Shown: positions 23,890 to 34,135 of the stretch, piece after piece
Numbering within the stretch: the first letter of the stretch is position 1
How the letters are laid out: each line of letters starts with the position of its first letter
Source of the DNA: Isoptericola croceus
GTDB taxonomy: Bacteria > Actinomycetota > Actinomycetes > Actinomycetales > Cellulomonadaceae
Length of the DNA stretch: 64,000 bases
Assembly: GCF_029382255.1 (NCBI RefSeq)
Contig: NZ_JARLLG010000001.1
Coordinates: 558,001-622,000, forward strand
Reading direction: 5' to 3'
Notes under the pieces: model-generated
What the model was told of the DNA's origin: nothing
The model's input: the letters and a program-made list of their open reading frames with translations, nothing else
Databases searched by the model: none
Position numbers and translations under genes: made by a program

Positions 23890-25164
23890 ATGCCCAGCAC
23901 CACGGATCCGAGGACCCGCAAGCACCTGTCACGAGCAGGGAAAGCGCACGAGGCCTCGGTGGACAGCGCCCACGGCGGCGCGCGCGACCATGCGCCCGCG
24001 ACCGTCTCCCCGGTCACGACGCCCCAGGGTCTCGACCCCGGCGACACCGTCCGGCTGATCGACGCCGACGGCGTGCGCCGCCCGGACGCGACGTACGACC
24101 ACTGGGTCGAGGACGTCGACCATGCGGCCCTGTTGCGCCTCTACGAGGACATGGTCGTCGTGCGCCGCATCGACACCGAGGCGACCGCCCTGCAGCGCCA
24201 GGGACAGCTCGCGCTCTGGCCCCCGCTGCTCGGCCAGGAAGCCGCCCAGATCGGTTCCGCCCGCGCCCTGGACGCCGACGACTTCGTGTTCTCCAGCTAC
24301 CGCGAGCACGGCGTCGCCCACGTGCGCGGCATCGCCGGGGCGGACCTGGTGCGCGTGTGGCGCGGTGTCACCGGCGCCGGATGGGACCCGCACGAGGCAC
24401 GCATGGCTCCCATGCAGGTCATCATCGGTGCCCAGGCCTTGCACGCCGTCGGGTACGCGGTCGGCATCATGGCCGACGCCGAGCGGGCCGGACGACCCTC
24501 GCCCGACGCCGGCACCGCCGTCGGGCAGGAACCGACCGAGGCCGCCATCGCCTACTTCGGCGACGGCGCCACGAGCCAGGGCGACGTGGCCGAGGCGTTC
24601 ACGTTCGCGTCGACCTGGTCCGCGCCGGTGGTGTTCTTCTGCCAGAACAACCAGTGGGCGATCTCCGAACCGGTCTCGCTGCAGTCCAAGGTGCCGCTGG
24701 TCGAGCGCGCCCGCGGCTACGGCATGCCGGGCGTGCGGGTGGACGGCAACGACGTCCTCGCGGTGCTCGCCGTGACCCGCGAGGCGCTGCACCGTGCCCG
24801 CACGGGCGGCGGGCCCACGCTCATCGAGGCCGTCACCTACCGCCGGGGCCCGCACACCACGGCTGACGACCCCACGCGCTACCGCACGTCCGCCGAGATC
24901 GAGCACTGGGAGGCGCGCGACCCGGTCAGCAGGATCGCCGCCTACCTGCGCGGCGAGGGTGCGCTCGACGACGACGGCGAGGCCAGCGTCCAGGCTGCCG
25001 CCGATGCCGTCGCGGGCGAGCTGCGCGCCGGCGTCACCACCATCGCGGACCCGTCGTGGTCGGCGATCTTCGAGGAGGTCTACGCCGAGCCGCACGCCGG
25101 GCTCGAGGCCGAGCGGGACGCGTACGCCCGCTACCTCGACGGTTTCGAGGAGGGGGACCGATGA
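23890..25164 (+). CDS. bkdA: Branched-chain 2-oxoacid dehydrogenase E1 alpha subunit
   Basis: This thiamine-diphosphate-dependent decarboxylase subunit of 424 residues forms an alpha2-beta2 E1 that decarboxylates 2-oxoisocaproate and related acids and loads the acyl group onto E2. The ThDP motif GDGATSQGD is at about residue 224, with NNQWAIS after it. A non-conserved N-terminal extension of about 45 residues precedes the fold. ATG 23890 has GAGGTGAGG upstream; a GTG at 23878 is less well placed. The sequence resembles the AceE-like E1 alpha of the bkd type and not the one-chain actinobacterial pyruvate dehydrogenase. Its stop overlaps bkdB as ATGA. Confidence 0.88.
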   Translation: MPSTTDPRTRKHLSRAGKAHEASVDSAHGGARDHAPATVSPVTTPQGLDPGDTVRLIDADGVRRPDATYDHWVEDVDHAALLRLYEDMVVVRRIDTEATALQRQGQLALWPPLLGQEAAQIGSARALDADDFVFSSYREHGVAHVRGIAGADLVRVWRGVTGAGWDPHEARMAPMQVIIGAQALHAVGYAVGIMADAERAGRPSPDAGTAVGQEPTEAAIAYFGDGATSQGDVAEAFTFASTWSAPVVFFCQNNQWAISEPVSLQSKVPLVERARGYGMPGVRVDGNDVLAVLAVTREALHRARTGGGPTLIEAVTYRRGPHTTADDPTRYRTSAEIEHWEARDPVSRIAAYLRGEGALDDDGEASVQAAADAVAGELRAGVTTIADPSWSAIFEEVYAEPHAGLEAERDAYARYLDGFEEGDR

Positions 25165-26219
25165 CCGGTTCGACGCAGACCTTGACCTTGGCGCAGGGCC
25201 TCAACGCGGGCCTGCGGCAGGCGCTCACGGACGACGACCACGTGGTGCTGCTCGGGGAGGACATCGGCGCTCTCGGCGGTGTGTTCCGCGTGACCGACGG
25301 GCTCCAGCGCGAGTTCGGTCCTCGGCGGGTGATGGACACGCCGCTGGCCGAGTCGGGGATCCTGGGCACCGCCATCGGTATGGCGTACCGCGGCTACCGG
25401 CCGGTGATCGAGATCCAGTTCGACGGGTTCGTCTACGTGGCGTTCGACCAGATCGTCAGCCAGGTCGCCAAGATGCACTCCCGCACGCGTGGCGCGGTCC
25501 CCATGCCGTTGACGATCCGCATCCCGGTCGCCGGCGGCATCGGCGCGGCGGAGCACCACAGCGAGTCGCCGGAGGCGTACTTCGTACACACGGCCGGGCT
25601 GCGGGTGGTGTCGGTGTCGAACCCGCAGGACGCCAGCACGGTGCTGCGCCAGGCGATCGCCTGCGACGACCCGGTGATCTTCTTCGAGCCCAAGCGGCTC
25701 TACCACGTCAAGGGCGAGGTGGACGCCGCCGTCGACCTCGCCGACGCCCCGCCGATGAGTGCTGCCCACGTGGTGCGGCCCGGCCGCGACGTCACCGTGG
25801 TCACGTGGGGGTCGCACGTGGCCACCGCGATCGACGCGGCCGAGGCGATGGCCGACGACGGCGCGTCCGTCGAGGTGATCGACCTGCGCTCGCTCTCGCC
25901 CTGGGACGTCGACGCCGTCACCGGGTCCGTGCGCCGCACGGGACGGCTCGTCGTCGTGCACGAGGGGCCGCGGCAGGCCGGTGTCGGCGCCGAGATCTGC
26001 GCGACGGTGACCGAGCGGTGCTTCGAGCACCTCGAGGCGCCGCCCGCGCGGGTCACCGGCCACGACGTGCCCTACCCGCCCGCCAAGCTCGAGGGGCACC
26101 ACGTGCCGGACCTGGACCGGGTGTGCCACGGCATCGACCAGGTGCTGGGGCGGGTCCCGCTGGACGTGCCTACCGTGGCCTCGGCCGGCGCGGGCGCCGG
26201 GCGGGAGGTGGCGGCATGA
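25161..26219 (+). CDS. bkdB: Branched-chain 2-oxoacid dehydrogenase E1 beta subunit
   Basis: This 352-residue E1 beta subunit contains the conserved LLGEDIGALGGVF, DTPLAESGILGTAIGMAYRG and AAEHHSESPEAYF blocks and the C-terminal transketolase-type domain. It forms the active site with E1 alpha. Overlaps of 4 nt on both sides couple it tightly to bkdA and bkdC. Confidence 0.9.
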   Translation: MTGSTQTLTLAQGLNAGLRQALTDDDHVVLLGEDIGALGGVFRVTDGLQREFGPRRVMDTPLAESGILGTAIGMAYRGYRPVIEIQFDGFVYVAFDQIVSQVAKMHSRTRGAVPMPLTIRIPVAGGIGAAEHHSESPEAYFVHTAGLRVVSVSNPQDASTVLRQAIACDDPVIFFEPKRLYHVKGEVDAAVDLADAPPMSAAHVVRPGRDVTVVTWGSHVATAIDAAEAMADDGASVEVIDLRSLSPWDVDAVTGSVRRTGRLVVVHEGPRQAGVGAEICATVTERCFEHLEAPPARVTGHDVPYPPAKLEGHHVPDLDRVCHGIDQVLGRVPLDVPTVASAGAGAGREVAA

Positions 26220-27724
26220 GCACCCAGGAGTTCCTGCTCCCGGACCTCGGCGAGGGGCTGACCGAGTCCGAGGTGGTCGAGTGGCGCGTCGGGCCGGGCG
26301 ACACCGTCACGCTGAACCAGGTGATCGCCGAGGTCGAGACCGCCAAGGCACTCGTCGAGATCCCCTCGCCGTACGCGGGCGTCGTCTCGGTGCTCCACGC
26401 CGAGGAGGGGCAGATCGTCGAGGTCGGCGAGCCGCTGGTCACCTTCGAGCTCGAGGTGGAGGAGGCGGCGGGCTCGCCGGAGCCCGCGCCTCGCGAGACG
26501 CCCGCGGCTGAGCCCGCCGGCGCCGAGCCGGGCGATGCGGGTCAGGAGAGCGCCGAGCCCGAGGCCTCCGGCAGCGTCGCGTCCGCATCGTCGGACAGTG
26601 CCTCTGCGGACAGTGCCTCCGCGGGCAGTGCCCCCGCGGGCAGTGCCGGCGAGGAGGCGGCCGAGGAGTCCCGGCCCAACCTCGTCGGGTACGGCGCCCG
26701 GGCGGCCCGCCGCGGACGGCCGACCCGCCGCCCCCGCAAGCCGGTCCCCGCCCCCGGGGTGCCGCCGTCGGACGGCGTGGCACCGCGCGCCACCGCCACC
26801 CGCCGCGCCACCCCGGGGGTGCGGGCGATGGCCAAGCGGCTCGGCGTGGACCTCACCCAGGTCACCGGTACCGGCCCGGACGAGCGCATCACCCGCGACG
26901 ACGTCGAGGCCGCCGCGCACGGCACACCCGCCCCGCACGCCGACGGCCGTCCGGAGCCCGCCGAGAGCCGCGAACCCGTGCGCGGCGTGCGCAAGCACAC
27001 CGCCGCCGCGATGGTCGCCAGCGTCGCGATCCCGCAGGCCACGGTCCATCTCACCTGCGACGTCACGGCTCTCACGGACCTGCTGGCGCGGCTGCGGGAG
27101 CACCCGCGCACCGCCGGCACGCGGCTCACGGTGCTCGCCCTGGTGGCCCGCGCCGTGTGCGCGCTGCTGCCGGACCACCCGGCGCTCGTCACCCGCTGGG
27201 AGGAGACCGACGACGGTCCGCAGCTCGTGCGCCCGCCGCACGTGCACCTGGGGATCGCCGTCGCGACCGACCGGGGGCTCGTGGTGCCGCACGTGCCGCA
27301 CGCCGACGAGCTGTCCCTGGTGGGCCTGGCCCGCGCGCTCGGCGAGCTCGCCGCGACCGCCCGCGCTGGTCGTACCCGCCCCGAGCGGCTCACCGGCGGC
27401 ACGCTGACGATCACCAACGTGGGCGTGTTCGGGGTCGACGCGGGCACGCCGCTGCTCAACCCCGGCGAGTCCGCGATCCTCGGGATCGGTCGGCTCGCGC
27501 GGCGGCCCTGGGAGCACGCCGGCGAGATCGCGCTGCGGCAGACACTGACGCTCAGCCTCACGTTCGACCACCGGGTGGTCGACGGCGAGCAGGGCGCCCG
27601 GTTCCTCGCCGACCTCGGGGCGCTGCTCGCCGACCCCGGGCTCGCGCTGCTGCTCGGCGGCACGGACGGCGACGGCGGCACCGACGGTTCTGGGGACGCC
27701 GACAGCGAGAAGGGCGCGGCATGA
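26216..27724 (+). CDS. bkdC: Branched-chain 2-oxoacid dehydrogenase E2 (dihydrolipoamide acyltransferase)
   Basis: This 502-residue acyltransferase core carries one lipoyl domain (residues 1-80, lipoylated K44 in [10 protein letters not shown]). A low-complexity Ala/Ser/Glu/Pro linker follows (about 85-160), then a peripheral-subunit-binding domain ([18 protein letters not shown], about 200-235) and the catalytic domain with H452 and D456 (DHRVVDG). No E3 gene is in the operon, so lipoamide dehydrogenase must come from elsewhere. The stop overlaps the next gene by 4 nt. Confidence 0.9.
   Translation: MSTQEFLLPDLGEGLTESEVVEWRVGPGDTVTLNQVIAEVETAKALVEIPSPYAGVVSVLHAEEGQIVEVGEPLVTFELEVEEAAGSPEPAPRETPAAEPAGAEPGDAGQESAEPEASGSVASASSDSASADSASAGSAPAGSAGEEAAEESRPNLVGYGARAARRGRPTRRPRKPVPAPGVPPSDGVAPRATATRRATPGVRAMAKRLGVDLTQVTGTGPDERITRDDVEAAAHGTPAPHADGRPEPAESREPVRGVRKHTAAAMVASVAIPQATVHLTCDVTALTDLLARLREHPRTAGTRLTVLALVARAVCALLPDHPALVTRWEETDDGPQLVRPPHVHLGIAVATDRGLVVPHVPHADELSLVGLARALGELAATARAGRTRPERLTGGTLTITNVGVFGVDAGTPLLNPGESAILGIGRLARRPWEHAGEIALRQTLTLSLTFDHRVVDGEQGARFLADLGALLADPGLALLLGGTDGDGGTDGSGDADSEKGAA
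26594..26647 (+). repeat. 15-bp tandem repeats inside the E2 linker
   Basis: About 3.6 imperfect copies of GACAGTGCCTCTGCG encode SA(D/G)SA-type pentapeptides in the flexible linker between the lipoyl and subunit-binding domains. Such linkers vary in length by slippage. Confidence 0.7.
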
Positions 27725-29364
27725 CCACCCTGACCTCCGCCGTCGACCCCGCGGCCGACGCCTCCCGGGCGAACGCTGACGCGCAGCGGGCGCTCGCGGA
27801 CGCACTGCGCGCCCGCACGGCCGAGGCAGCGCGAGGCGGCTCTGACGCTGCCCGCGCACGGCACGTGGGGCGCGGCAAGCTGCTGCCGCGCGAGCGCGTC
27901 GAACGGCTGCTCGACGACGGCAGCCCGTTCCTGGAGATCTCCCCGCTCGCCGCATACGGGGTCGACGCCGGCCCGGGCGAGGTGGGCGAGTGGCCCGGCG
28001 CGGGTGTGGTGGCGGGCGTCGGGCTGGTCAGCGGCCGGCAGGTGATGGTGGTCTGCAACGACCCGACGGTCAAGGGCGGCACCTACCACCCGCTCACGGT
28101 CAAGAAGCACCTGCGTGCGCAGGAGATCGCGCTGGAGAACCGGCTGCCCTGCGTCTACCTGGTGGACTCCGGCGGGGCGTTCCTGCCGCGACAGGACGAG
28201 GTGTTCCCCGACCGCGACCACTTCGGGCGGATCTTCTACCACCAGGCGCGGCTCTCCGCGGAGGGGATCCCGCAGATCTCCGCCGTCCTCGGCTCCTGCA
28301 CCGCCGGCGGGGCGTACGTCCCGGCGATGAGCGACGAGACGGTGATCGTGCGCGGCCAGGGCACGATCTTCCTCGGCGGGCCGCCGCTGGTGAAGGCGGC
28401 GATCGGCGAGGTGGTCACCGCCGAGGAGCTCGGCGGGGGAGAGCTGCACGCACGCCGCTCGGGCGTCGTCGACCATCTGGCCGAGGACGACGAGCACGCC
28501 CTCGACATCGTGCGCCGCATCGTCGCGACGCTCCCGCCGGACCCCGAGCCCGCGTGGGCCGTCGTCGAATCGGAGGAGCCCGCCGTCGGACCGGATGCCG
28601 GGCACGCGGGCCTGGACGCCGTGGTGCCCGCTGACGTCCAGCAGCCGTACGACCCGCGCGAGGTGATCGCCCGGCTCGTGGACGGCAGCAGGTTCCACGA
28701 GTTCAAGGCCGAGTACGGGGCCACGCTGGTCTGCGGGTTCGCGCACCTCCACGGGCATCCCGTCGGCATCCTGGCGAACCACGGGGTGCTGCTGCGCGAG
28801 TCCGCGCTCAAGGGCGCGCACTTCATCGAGCTGTGCGACCAGCGCGGCGTCCCGCTGATCTTCCTGCAGAACATCTCCGGGTTCATGGTCGGCACCGACG
28901 CCGAGGCGGGCGGCATCGCGAAGGACGGCGCCAAGATGGTCACCGCCGTCGCCACGACGCGGGTGCCGAAGCTGACGGTCATCGTCGGGGGGTCGTTCGG
29001 CGCCGGCAACTACGCGATGTGCGGCCGCGCCTACTCCCCGCGGTTCCTGTGGACCTGGCCCGGTGCCCGGGTCTCGGTGATGGGCGGCGAGCAGGCCTCG
29101 GCCGTGCTGGCCACGGTCAAGCGCGACCAGGTCACCGGCCGCGGCGAGGAGTGGGACGCCGAGGACGAGGAGACGTTCCGCCGGGAGATCCGCGACTCCT
29201 ACGAGGCCGCCGGCAACCCCTACCACGCGACCGCCCGGCTGTGGGACGACGGCATCATCGAGCCGTCCGAGACCCGCCGTGTGCTCGGCCTGGCCCTGGC
29301 GGTGTGCGCCCGCACCCCGCTCCCGGCGACGCAGGGCCCGCGCTTCGGGCTCTTCCGGATGTGA
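27721..29364 (+). CDS. accD1: Acyl-CoA carboxylase carboxyltransferase (beta) subunit, methylcrotonyl-CoA type
   Basis: This 547-residue carboxyltransferase moves the carboxyl from biotin to an acyl-CoA, most likely 3-methylcrotonyl-CoA from leucine. Crotonase-fold signatures include [38 protein letters not shown] and [11 protein letters not shown] in the C-terminal half. These match methylcrotonyl-CoA carboxylase beta rather than propionyl-CoA types. ATG 27721 overlaps the E2 stop. It pairs with the biotinylated subunit directly downstream. Confidence 0.88.
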   Translation: MTTLTSAVDPAADASRANADAQRALADALRARTAEAARGGSDAARARHVGRGKLLPRERVERLLDDGSPFLEISPLAAYGVDAGPGEVGEWPGAGVVAGVGLVSGRQVMVVCNDPTVKGGTYHPLTVKKHLRAQEIALENRLPCVYLVDSGGAFLPRQDEVFPDRDHFGRIFYHQARLSAEGIPQISAVLGSCTAGGAYVPAMSDETVIVRGQGTIFLGGPPLVKAAIGEVVTAEELGGGELHARRSGVVDHLAEDDEHALDIVRRIVATLPPDPEPAWAVVESEEPAVGPDAGHAGLDAVVPADVQQPYDPREVIARLVDGSRFHEFKAEYGATLVCGFAHLHGHPVGILANHGVLLRESALKGAHFIELCDQRGVPLIFLQNISGFMVGTDAEAGGIAKDGAKMVTAVATTRVPKLTVIVGGSFGAGNYAMCGRAYSPRFLWTWPGARVSVMGGEQASAVLATVKRDQVTGRGEEWDAEDEETFRREIRDSYEAAGNPYHATARLWDDGIIEPSETRRVLGLALAVCARTPLPATQGPRFGLFRM

Positions 29365-31433
29365 GGCCCGTGTTCACATCAGTCCTGGTCGCCAACCGCG
29401 GCGAGATCGCCTGCCGGGTGATCGGCACGCTGCGCCGCCTCGGGATCCGTGCCGTGGCCGTGCACACCGACGCCGACGCCGGTGCCCGCCACGTGCGTGA
29501 GGCCGACGTCGCGGTCTCGCTCGGTGCGGCCCGCGCCTACCTGGACGTCGAAGCCGTCGTGGCGGCGGCCGTCGGGAGCGGTGCCGAGGCGATCCACCCC
29601 GGCTACGGCTTCCTGTCGGAGAACCCTGATCTCGCCCGCGCGTGCGAGCGGGCCGGGATCGCGTTCGTCGGCCCGCCGGCCGGCGCGACCGAGGCGATGG
29701 CCGACAAGGTCGCGGGCAAGCGGATCGTCGCCGACCGTGGCGTCCCCGTGCTGCCCGGCACCCTCGACGCGTCGCTCGACGACGACGCCCTGGTCGCCGC
29801 CGCGGACGACGTCGGGTTCCCGCTGCTCGTCAAGCCTGTCGCCGGGGGCGGGGGCAAGGGCATGGTCGTGGTCCCCGTGGCCGACGAGCTGCCCGCGGCC
29901 CTGGCGTCCGCCCGGCGGGTCGCGGCGTCGGCGTTCGGCGACGACGGCCTGCTGCTCGAACGGCTCGTGGAGCGGCCGCGGCACGTCGAGGTGCAGGTCC
30001 TCGCCGACGCCCGCGGCGCCGTCGTGCACCTGGGCGAGCGCGAGTGCACGCTGCAGCGTCGCCACCAGAAGATCGTCGAGGAGGCGCCGTCGCCCGTGGT
30101 GGACGACGCGACCCGGGACCGGCTCGGTGCGGCCGCCTGCGAGGTGGCCCGGTCGGTCGGGTACGTCGGCGTCGGGACGGTGGAGTTCCTCGTGCCCGCG
30201 GACGCGCCCGGGGACTTCGCGTTCATCGAGATGAACACCCGCCTGCAGGTGGAGCACCCCGTCACCGAGATGGTCACCGGCCTCGACCTGGTCGAGGCCC
30301 AGCTCCGCGTCGCGGCCGGTGAGCCGCTCTGGTTCGGCCAGCAGGACGTGCGGCTCTCCGGTCACGCGATCGAGGCACGGGTGTACGCGGAGTCGCCCGC
30401 CCGCGGGTTCCTGCCGTCGGTGGGGCGCGTGGAGGTGTTCGACGACGCCGGTACCGGCGCCGGGCCGGGAGCCTCCCCGCTGCGTCTCGATGCGGGGATC
30501 GCCAGCGGCGACACGGTGACGGGCGACTACGACCCGATGCTCGCCAAGGCGGTCGCCCACGGCGTGGACCGTGACCAGGCGCTCGCGCGGCTCGACGGAC
30601 TGCTCGCCCGGCTCACGGTGTTCGGGGTCGAGACCAACACCGGGTTCCTGCGCGACCTGCTCGCCGACTCGGACGTCCGCGCCGGCAAGCTCGACACCGG
30701 GTTGGTCGACCGGTTCGTCGCCCCCGCGGAGTCGCCGGAGGCTGCGGGGGACGGGCAGCACGCCGACCTCGACAGCTCCGTGGTGGTCGCGGCACTGCTC
30801 GCGGGGGCGCCGGAGGCCGACGGCGACGGCGTGGTGGCGAGCCCCTGGGCCCGCGACGGGTGGCGGCTCAACGCCGCACACACCCCTCGCCGGCTCGCGC
30901 TGCGGGACGCCTCCGGGACGGTCCACGACGTCGAGGTCACCGGCGGGCGGGACGCCGCGACGGTTGGTGGGGTCGGCGACAGCGTGCGCGCCTCCCTGCG
31001 GCCGGCCGGTGGCCCGGCGCACCGGTGGCTGCTCACGCTCGACGGGCGGACGGCGCCCGTGTCCGCGCTGAGGCAGGGCCGCACCGTGTGGGTCGCGCGC
31101 GACGGGCGCGCCACGATGCTGACCGTCCTGGACCGCGCCGCCCGGGCCGCGCTGCGCCGGAGCGAGCGAGCCGCTGCCGGCGGCGGAGCGCCGGGCGCAC
31201 CAGCCGCCGTCGGACCCACCGAGGTCCGGGCGCAGATGCCCGGCACGGTGACCGCCACCCATGCCGAAGGTCCCGTCGTCGCCGGCGCCGCCGTCGTCGT
31301 CGTCGAGGCCATGAAGATGGAGCACCCCCTCACCGCGCCCGCCGCAGGGACCCTGCGTCTCGTGGTGCACCCGGGCGACCAGGTCCGCCTCGACCAGGTG
31401 GTCGCCGTCGTCGAACCCGAAGGAGCGTCATGA
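29361..31433 (+). CDS. accA1: Acyl-CoA carboxylase biotin carboxylase/biotin carrier (alpha) subunit
   Basis: This 690-residue protein has a biotin carboxylase half ([22 protein letters not shown]-grasp loop [25 protein letters not shown]), a middle BT-type region, and a biotin carrier domain with biotinylated K652 in [12 protein letters not shown] 29361 is preferred because it overlaps the upstream stop as GTGA like the other genes here; GTG 29370 is the alternative. Together with AccD1 it should form an A6B6-type methylcrotonyl-CoA carboxylase. Confidence 0.9.
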   Translation: MRPVFTSVLVANRGEIACRVIGTLRRLGIRAVAVHTDADAGARHVREADVAVSLGAARAYLDVEAVVAAAVGSGAEAIHPGYGFLSENPDLARACERAGIAFVGPPAGATEAMADKVAGKRIVADRGVPVLPGTLDASLDDDALVAAADDVGFPLLVKPVAGGGGKGMVVVPVADELPAALASARRVAASAFGDDGLLLERLVERPRHVEVQVLADARGAVVHLGERECTLQRRHQKIVEEAPSPVVDDATRDRLGAAACEVARSVGYVGVGTVEFLVPADAPGDFAFIEMNTRLQVEHPVTEMVTGLDLVEAQLRVAAGEPLWFGQQDVRLSGHAIEARVYAESPARGFLPSVGRVEVFDDAGTGAGPGASPLRLDAGIASGDTVTGDYDPMLAKAVAHGVDRDQALARLDGLLARLTVFGVETNTGFLRDLLADSDVRAGKLDTGLVDRFVAPAESPEAAGDGQHADLDSSVVVAALLAGAPEADGDGVVASPWARDGWRLNAAHTPRRLALRDASGTVHDVEVTGGRDAATVGGVGDSVRASLRPAGGPAHRWLLTLDGRTAPVSALRQGRTVWVARDGRATMLTVLDRAARAALRRSERAAAGGGAPGAPAAVGPTEVRAQMPGTVTATHAEGPVVAGAAVVVVEAMKMEHPLTAPAAGTLRLVVHPGDQVRLDQVVAVVEPEGAS

Positions 31434-32611
31434 TCTCTGACACCGCCGCCACCGTCCTCACGGACGACCAGCGCAAGCTGAGCCAGACGGTCCGCGAGTT
31501 CGCCGACCAGGTGGTCGCGCCCGCCGCCTACCAGTACGACACCGAGCGCCGGCTGCCGATGGAGATCATCGCGCAGATGGGTGACCTCGGGCTGTTCGGG
31601 CTGCCGTTCCCCCGCGAGGTGGGTGGGCAGGGCGAGGACTACGTCTCGCTGTGCCTGGCCGTCGAGGCGCTCGCCCGCGTGGACCAGTCGATCGCCGTGA
31701 CGCTCGAGGCCGGCGTCGGCCTCGGGATCGTGCCCATCTACCGGCACGGCACCCCCGAGCAGAAGGAGCGGTGGCTGCCGGACCTGACCAGCGGCCGGGC
31801 GCTCGCCGCCTTCGGGCTCACCGAGGCCCGCGCGGGCTCGGACGCCGGGGCGACGCGGACGACGGCGCGGCTGGACGACGGGCCGGACGGAGAGGAGTGG
31901 GTGATCGACGGGTCCAAGCAGTTCATCACCAACTCCGGGACCCCGATCACCAGCGTCATCACCGTCACGGCCGTCACCGACCGGCGCGAGGACGGCCGGC
32001 CCGAGCTGTCCTCGATCCTGGTGCCCGCGGGCACGCCGGGCCTGACCGTCGGCGAGCCTTACGACAAGGTCGGCTGGCACACCTCGGACACCCACCCCTT
32101 GACGTTCGACGGCGTGCGCGTCCCGGCGACCAACCTGCTCGGTGAGCGCGGCCGTGGGTACGCGAACTTCCTGCGGGCGCTCGACGAGGGCCGGATCGCG
32201 TTCGCGGCGCTGGCCACCGGTGCCGCCCAGGGGTGCCTCGAGGAGGCGGTGCGGTACGCCGGCGAGCGCGAGGTGTTCGGCCACGCGATCGGCCGCAACC
32301 AGCACGTCGCCTTCACCATCGCGCGCATGCAGGCCCGCGTGCACGCCGCCCGGTTGTGCTGGCTGGACGCGGCGCTCAAGCTCACCCACGGCAAGCCGTT
32401 CAAGGTCGAGGCGTCCGTCGCGAAGCTCACGTCGGCCGAGGCGGCGATGGCGAACGCCCGGGACGCGTCGCAGATCTTCGGCGGCTACGGGTTCCTCAAC
32501 GAGAACCCGGTCGCCCGGCACTACCGCGACTCCAAGGTGCTCGAGGTGGGCGAGGGCACCACGGAGGTCCAGCTCATGGTGATCGCCCGCGACCTAGGCC
32601 TCACAGCATGA
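31430..32611 (+). CDS. Acyl-CoA dehydrogenase, isovaleryl-CoA type (FadE19-like)
   Basis: This 393-residue FAD enzyme should oxidise isovaleryl-CoA or another short branched acyl-CoA. Family blocks are FGLTEARAGSDAGATRTTA (FAD loop), FITNSG and, near the C-terminus, QIFGGYGFLNENP and a VGEGTTEVQ segment with the Glu where medium-chain enzymes carry the catalytic base. It overlaps the carboxylase gene by 4 nt. The order (carboxylase, dehydrogenase, MaoC, CitE-like) matches the accD1-accA1-fadE19-Rv2499c-citE block of Mycobacterium tuberculosis. Confidence 0.87.
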   Translation: MISDTAATVLTDDQRKLSQTVREFADQVVAPAAYQYDTERRLPMEIIAQMGDLGLFGLPFPREVGGQGEDYVSLCLAVEALARVDQSIAVTLEAGVGLGIVPIYRHGTPEQKERWLPDLTSGRALAAFGLTEARAGSDAGATRTTARLDDGPDGEEWVIDGSKQFITNSGTPITSVITVTAVTDRREDGRPELSSILVPAGTPGLTVGEPYDKVGWHTSDTHPLTFDGVRVPATNLLGERGRGYANFLRALDEGRIAFAALATGAAQGCLEEAVRYAGEREVFGHAIGRNQHVAFTIARMQARVHAARLCWLDAALKLTHGKPFKVEASVAKLTSAEAAMANARDASQIFGGYGFLNENPVARHYRDSKVLEVGEGTTEVQLMVIARDLGLTA

Positions 32612-32623
32612 GCACCAAGATGA

Positions 32624-32688
32624 GCGCCGACCAGGAGGTTGCGCCCGGAATACGCCGTCAAAGCGGGCGCAACCTCCTGCTCGGCGCC
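32624..32688 (+). terminator. Hairpin between the acyl-CoA dehydrogenase and MaoC genes
   Basis: Arms 32624-32647 and 32664-32688 pair over about 24 bp with one mismatch around a 16-nt loop. It splits the long operon and may reduce transcription of the last two genes. Confidence 0.65.
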
Positions 32689-32701
32689 GGGGGGTGGAGC
32701 G

Positions 32702-33223
32702 ATGCGTGAGGAGATTCAGCGGGGGCTGTACTACGACGAGCTTGAGCCGGTCGTGCGCTACGTGCACCGCCCGGGTCGCACCCTCACCGAGGCCGACGAC
32801 GTGCTCTTCACCTCGATGACGATGAACCCGCAGGGCCTGCACCTGGACGCGGCGTGGGCCGCGACGCAGCCGTTCGGCCGGCCGCTGATGAACTCCATGC
32901 TGACGCTCTCCACGCTCGTCGGGCTGAGCGTCGCGCACCTGACCCGCGGCACCATCGTGGCGAACCTCGGTTTCGAGGAGGTCCGGTTCCCCGCGCCGAT
33001 GTTCCACGGCGACACGCTCTACGGTGCCACGACGGTGCGCGACCGCCGGCTCTCGCGGTCCCGCCCCGGCACGGGGATCGTCACGCTGGAGCACGTCGGC
33101 ACCAACCAGGACGGCGCCGTCGTCGCCCGGGCGGTGCGCAGCGTGATGATGTGGACGCGCGACGGGCACGCACAGGACGGCCACGAGCGGGCCCCGGGGC
33201 CGACGGACGGGGAGGCGCCGTGA
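32702..33223 (+). CDS. MaoC-family (R)-hydratase-like protein
   Basis: This 173-residue hotdog-fold protein resembles Rv2499c. It should hydrate an enoyl-CoA in leucine breakdown, plausibly 3-methylglutaconyl-CoA, giving 3-hydroxy-3-methylglutaryl-CoA for the lyase encoded next. The region ADDVLFTSMTMNPQGLHLDA marks the active-site part. A strong GGTGGAG precedes ATG 32702. It overlaps the CitE-like gene by 4 nt. Confidence 0.82.
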   Translation: MREEIQRGLYYDELEPVVRYVHRPGRTLTEADDVLFTSMTMNPQGLHLDAAWAATQPFGRPLMNSMLTLSTLVGLSVAHLTRGTIVANLGFEEVRFPAPMFHGDTLYGATTVRDRRLSRSRPGTGIVTLEHVGTNQDGAVVARAVRSVMMWTRDGHAQDGHERAPGPTDGEAP

Positions 33224-34083
33224 CCCCTGAACCGTTCACCCTCGGCCCGGCGCTGCTGTTCTGCCCGGCCGACCGCCCCGACCGGTTCGCCAAGGCGGCG
33301 GACCGGGCCGACGGCGTGATCCTCGACCTGGAGGACGGCGTCGACCCGGCCGCGCGCGCGGCCGCCCGCCGGGCCCTGCGCGAGCAGCCGCTCGACCCGG
33401 CGAGGACCATCGTGCGCGTCAACGCCGTCGGGACGCCCGACCACGAGGCCGACCTGGCGGCGCTCGCCGGCACCGCGTACACCACGATCATGCTGCCGAA
33501 GGCGGACGGCCGGTTCGTCGGTCCGCTGCTGCGGTCCGACGGAGCCCCGTACGCCGTGGTCGCCCTGTGCGAGACGGCAGCCGGTGTGCTCGCCGCACCG
33601 GCGCTCGCGATGCGCCCCGACGTGGTCGCCCTGGCGTGGGGTGCGGAGGACCTGGTCGCCTCCCTCGGCGGGACGTCCAGCCGGCGGCCCGACGGCACGT
33701 ACCGTGACGTGGCCCGGCACGCCCGGTCGACCGTGCTGCTGGCCGCGGGCGCGGTCGGCAAGGCCGCGGTGGACGCCGTGCACGTCGACCTGGAGGACCT
33801 GGACGGCGTCACGGCCGAGGCGCGGGACGCCGCCGCCTGCGGGTTCACCGCGACGATGTGCGTCCACCCCCGGCACGCCGCGGCGGTGCGGGCGGCGTAC
33901 GCGCCCACCGACGAGGAGGTCGAGCAGGCCCGCAGCCTTCTCGACGGTGCTGGGGTGCCGCCGTCGGGCGGCGCGGTGCGGGCCGGCGGCAGGATGGTCG
34001 ACGAGCCCTTGCTGCGGCACGCGCGTGCGGTGCTGAGCCGTGCCGCGAACGGGGCGGCGGGACGCGCCGGGCCGGAGCGCTAG
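33220..34083 (+). CDS. CitE-like HpcH/HpaI lyase, (R)-3-hydroxy-3-methylglutaryl-CoA lyase type
   Basis: This 287-residue TIM-barrel lyase is related to citrate lyase beta chains but no alpha or gamma chains are encoded nearby. Metal- and substrate-binding blocks are FCPADRPDRFAKA, DLEDGVDP and ALCETAAGV. The M. tuberculosis homologue Rv2498c lies in the same gene order and was reported to cleave (R)-HMG-CoA in leucine catabolism. That function is likely here by context. Confidence 0.82.
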   Translation: MTPEPFTLGPALLFCPADRPDRFAKAADRADGVILDLEDGVDPAARAAARRALREQPLDPARTIVRVNAVGTPDHEADLAALAGTAYTTIMLPKADGRFVGPLLRSDGAPYAVVALCETAAGVLAAPALAMRPDVVALAWGAEDLVASLGGTSSRRPDGTYRDVARHARSTVLLAAGAVGKAAVDAVHVDLEDLDGVTAEARDAAACGFTATMCVHPRHAAAVRAAYAPTDEEVEQARSLLDGAGVPPSGGAVRAGGRMVDEPLLRHARAVLSRAANGAAGRAGPER

Positions 34084-34135
34084 GGTGCTGTGCGGCGGAC
34101 GCCCGGTCCGCCGCGGACGGCAGGGAGGTGCCGCG

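Noticed and set aside
33220-34083. Citrate lyase beta chain
   Set aside because: No alpha or gamma chains or lyase ligase are present; the gene order points to an HMG-CoA lyase role.
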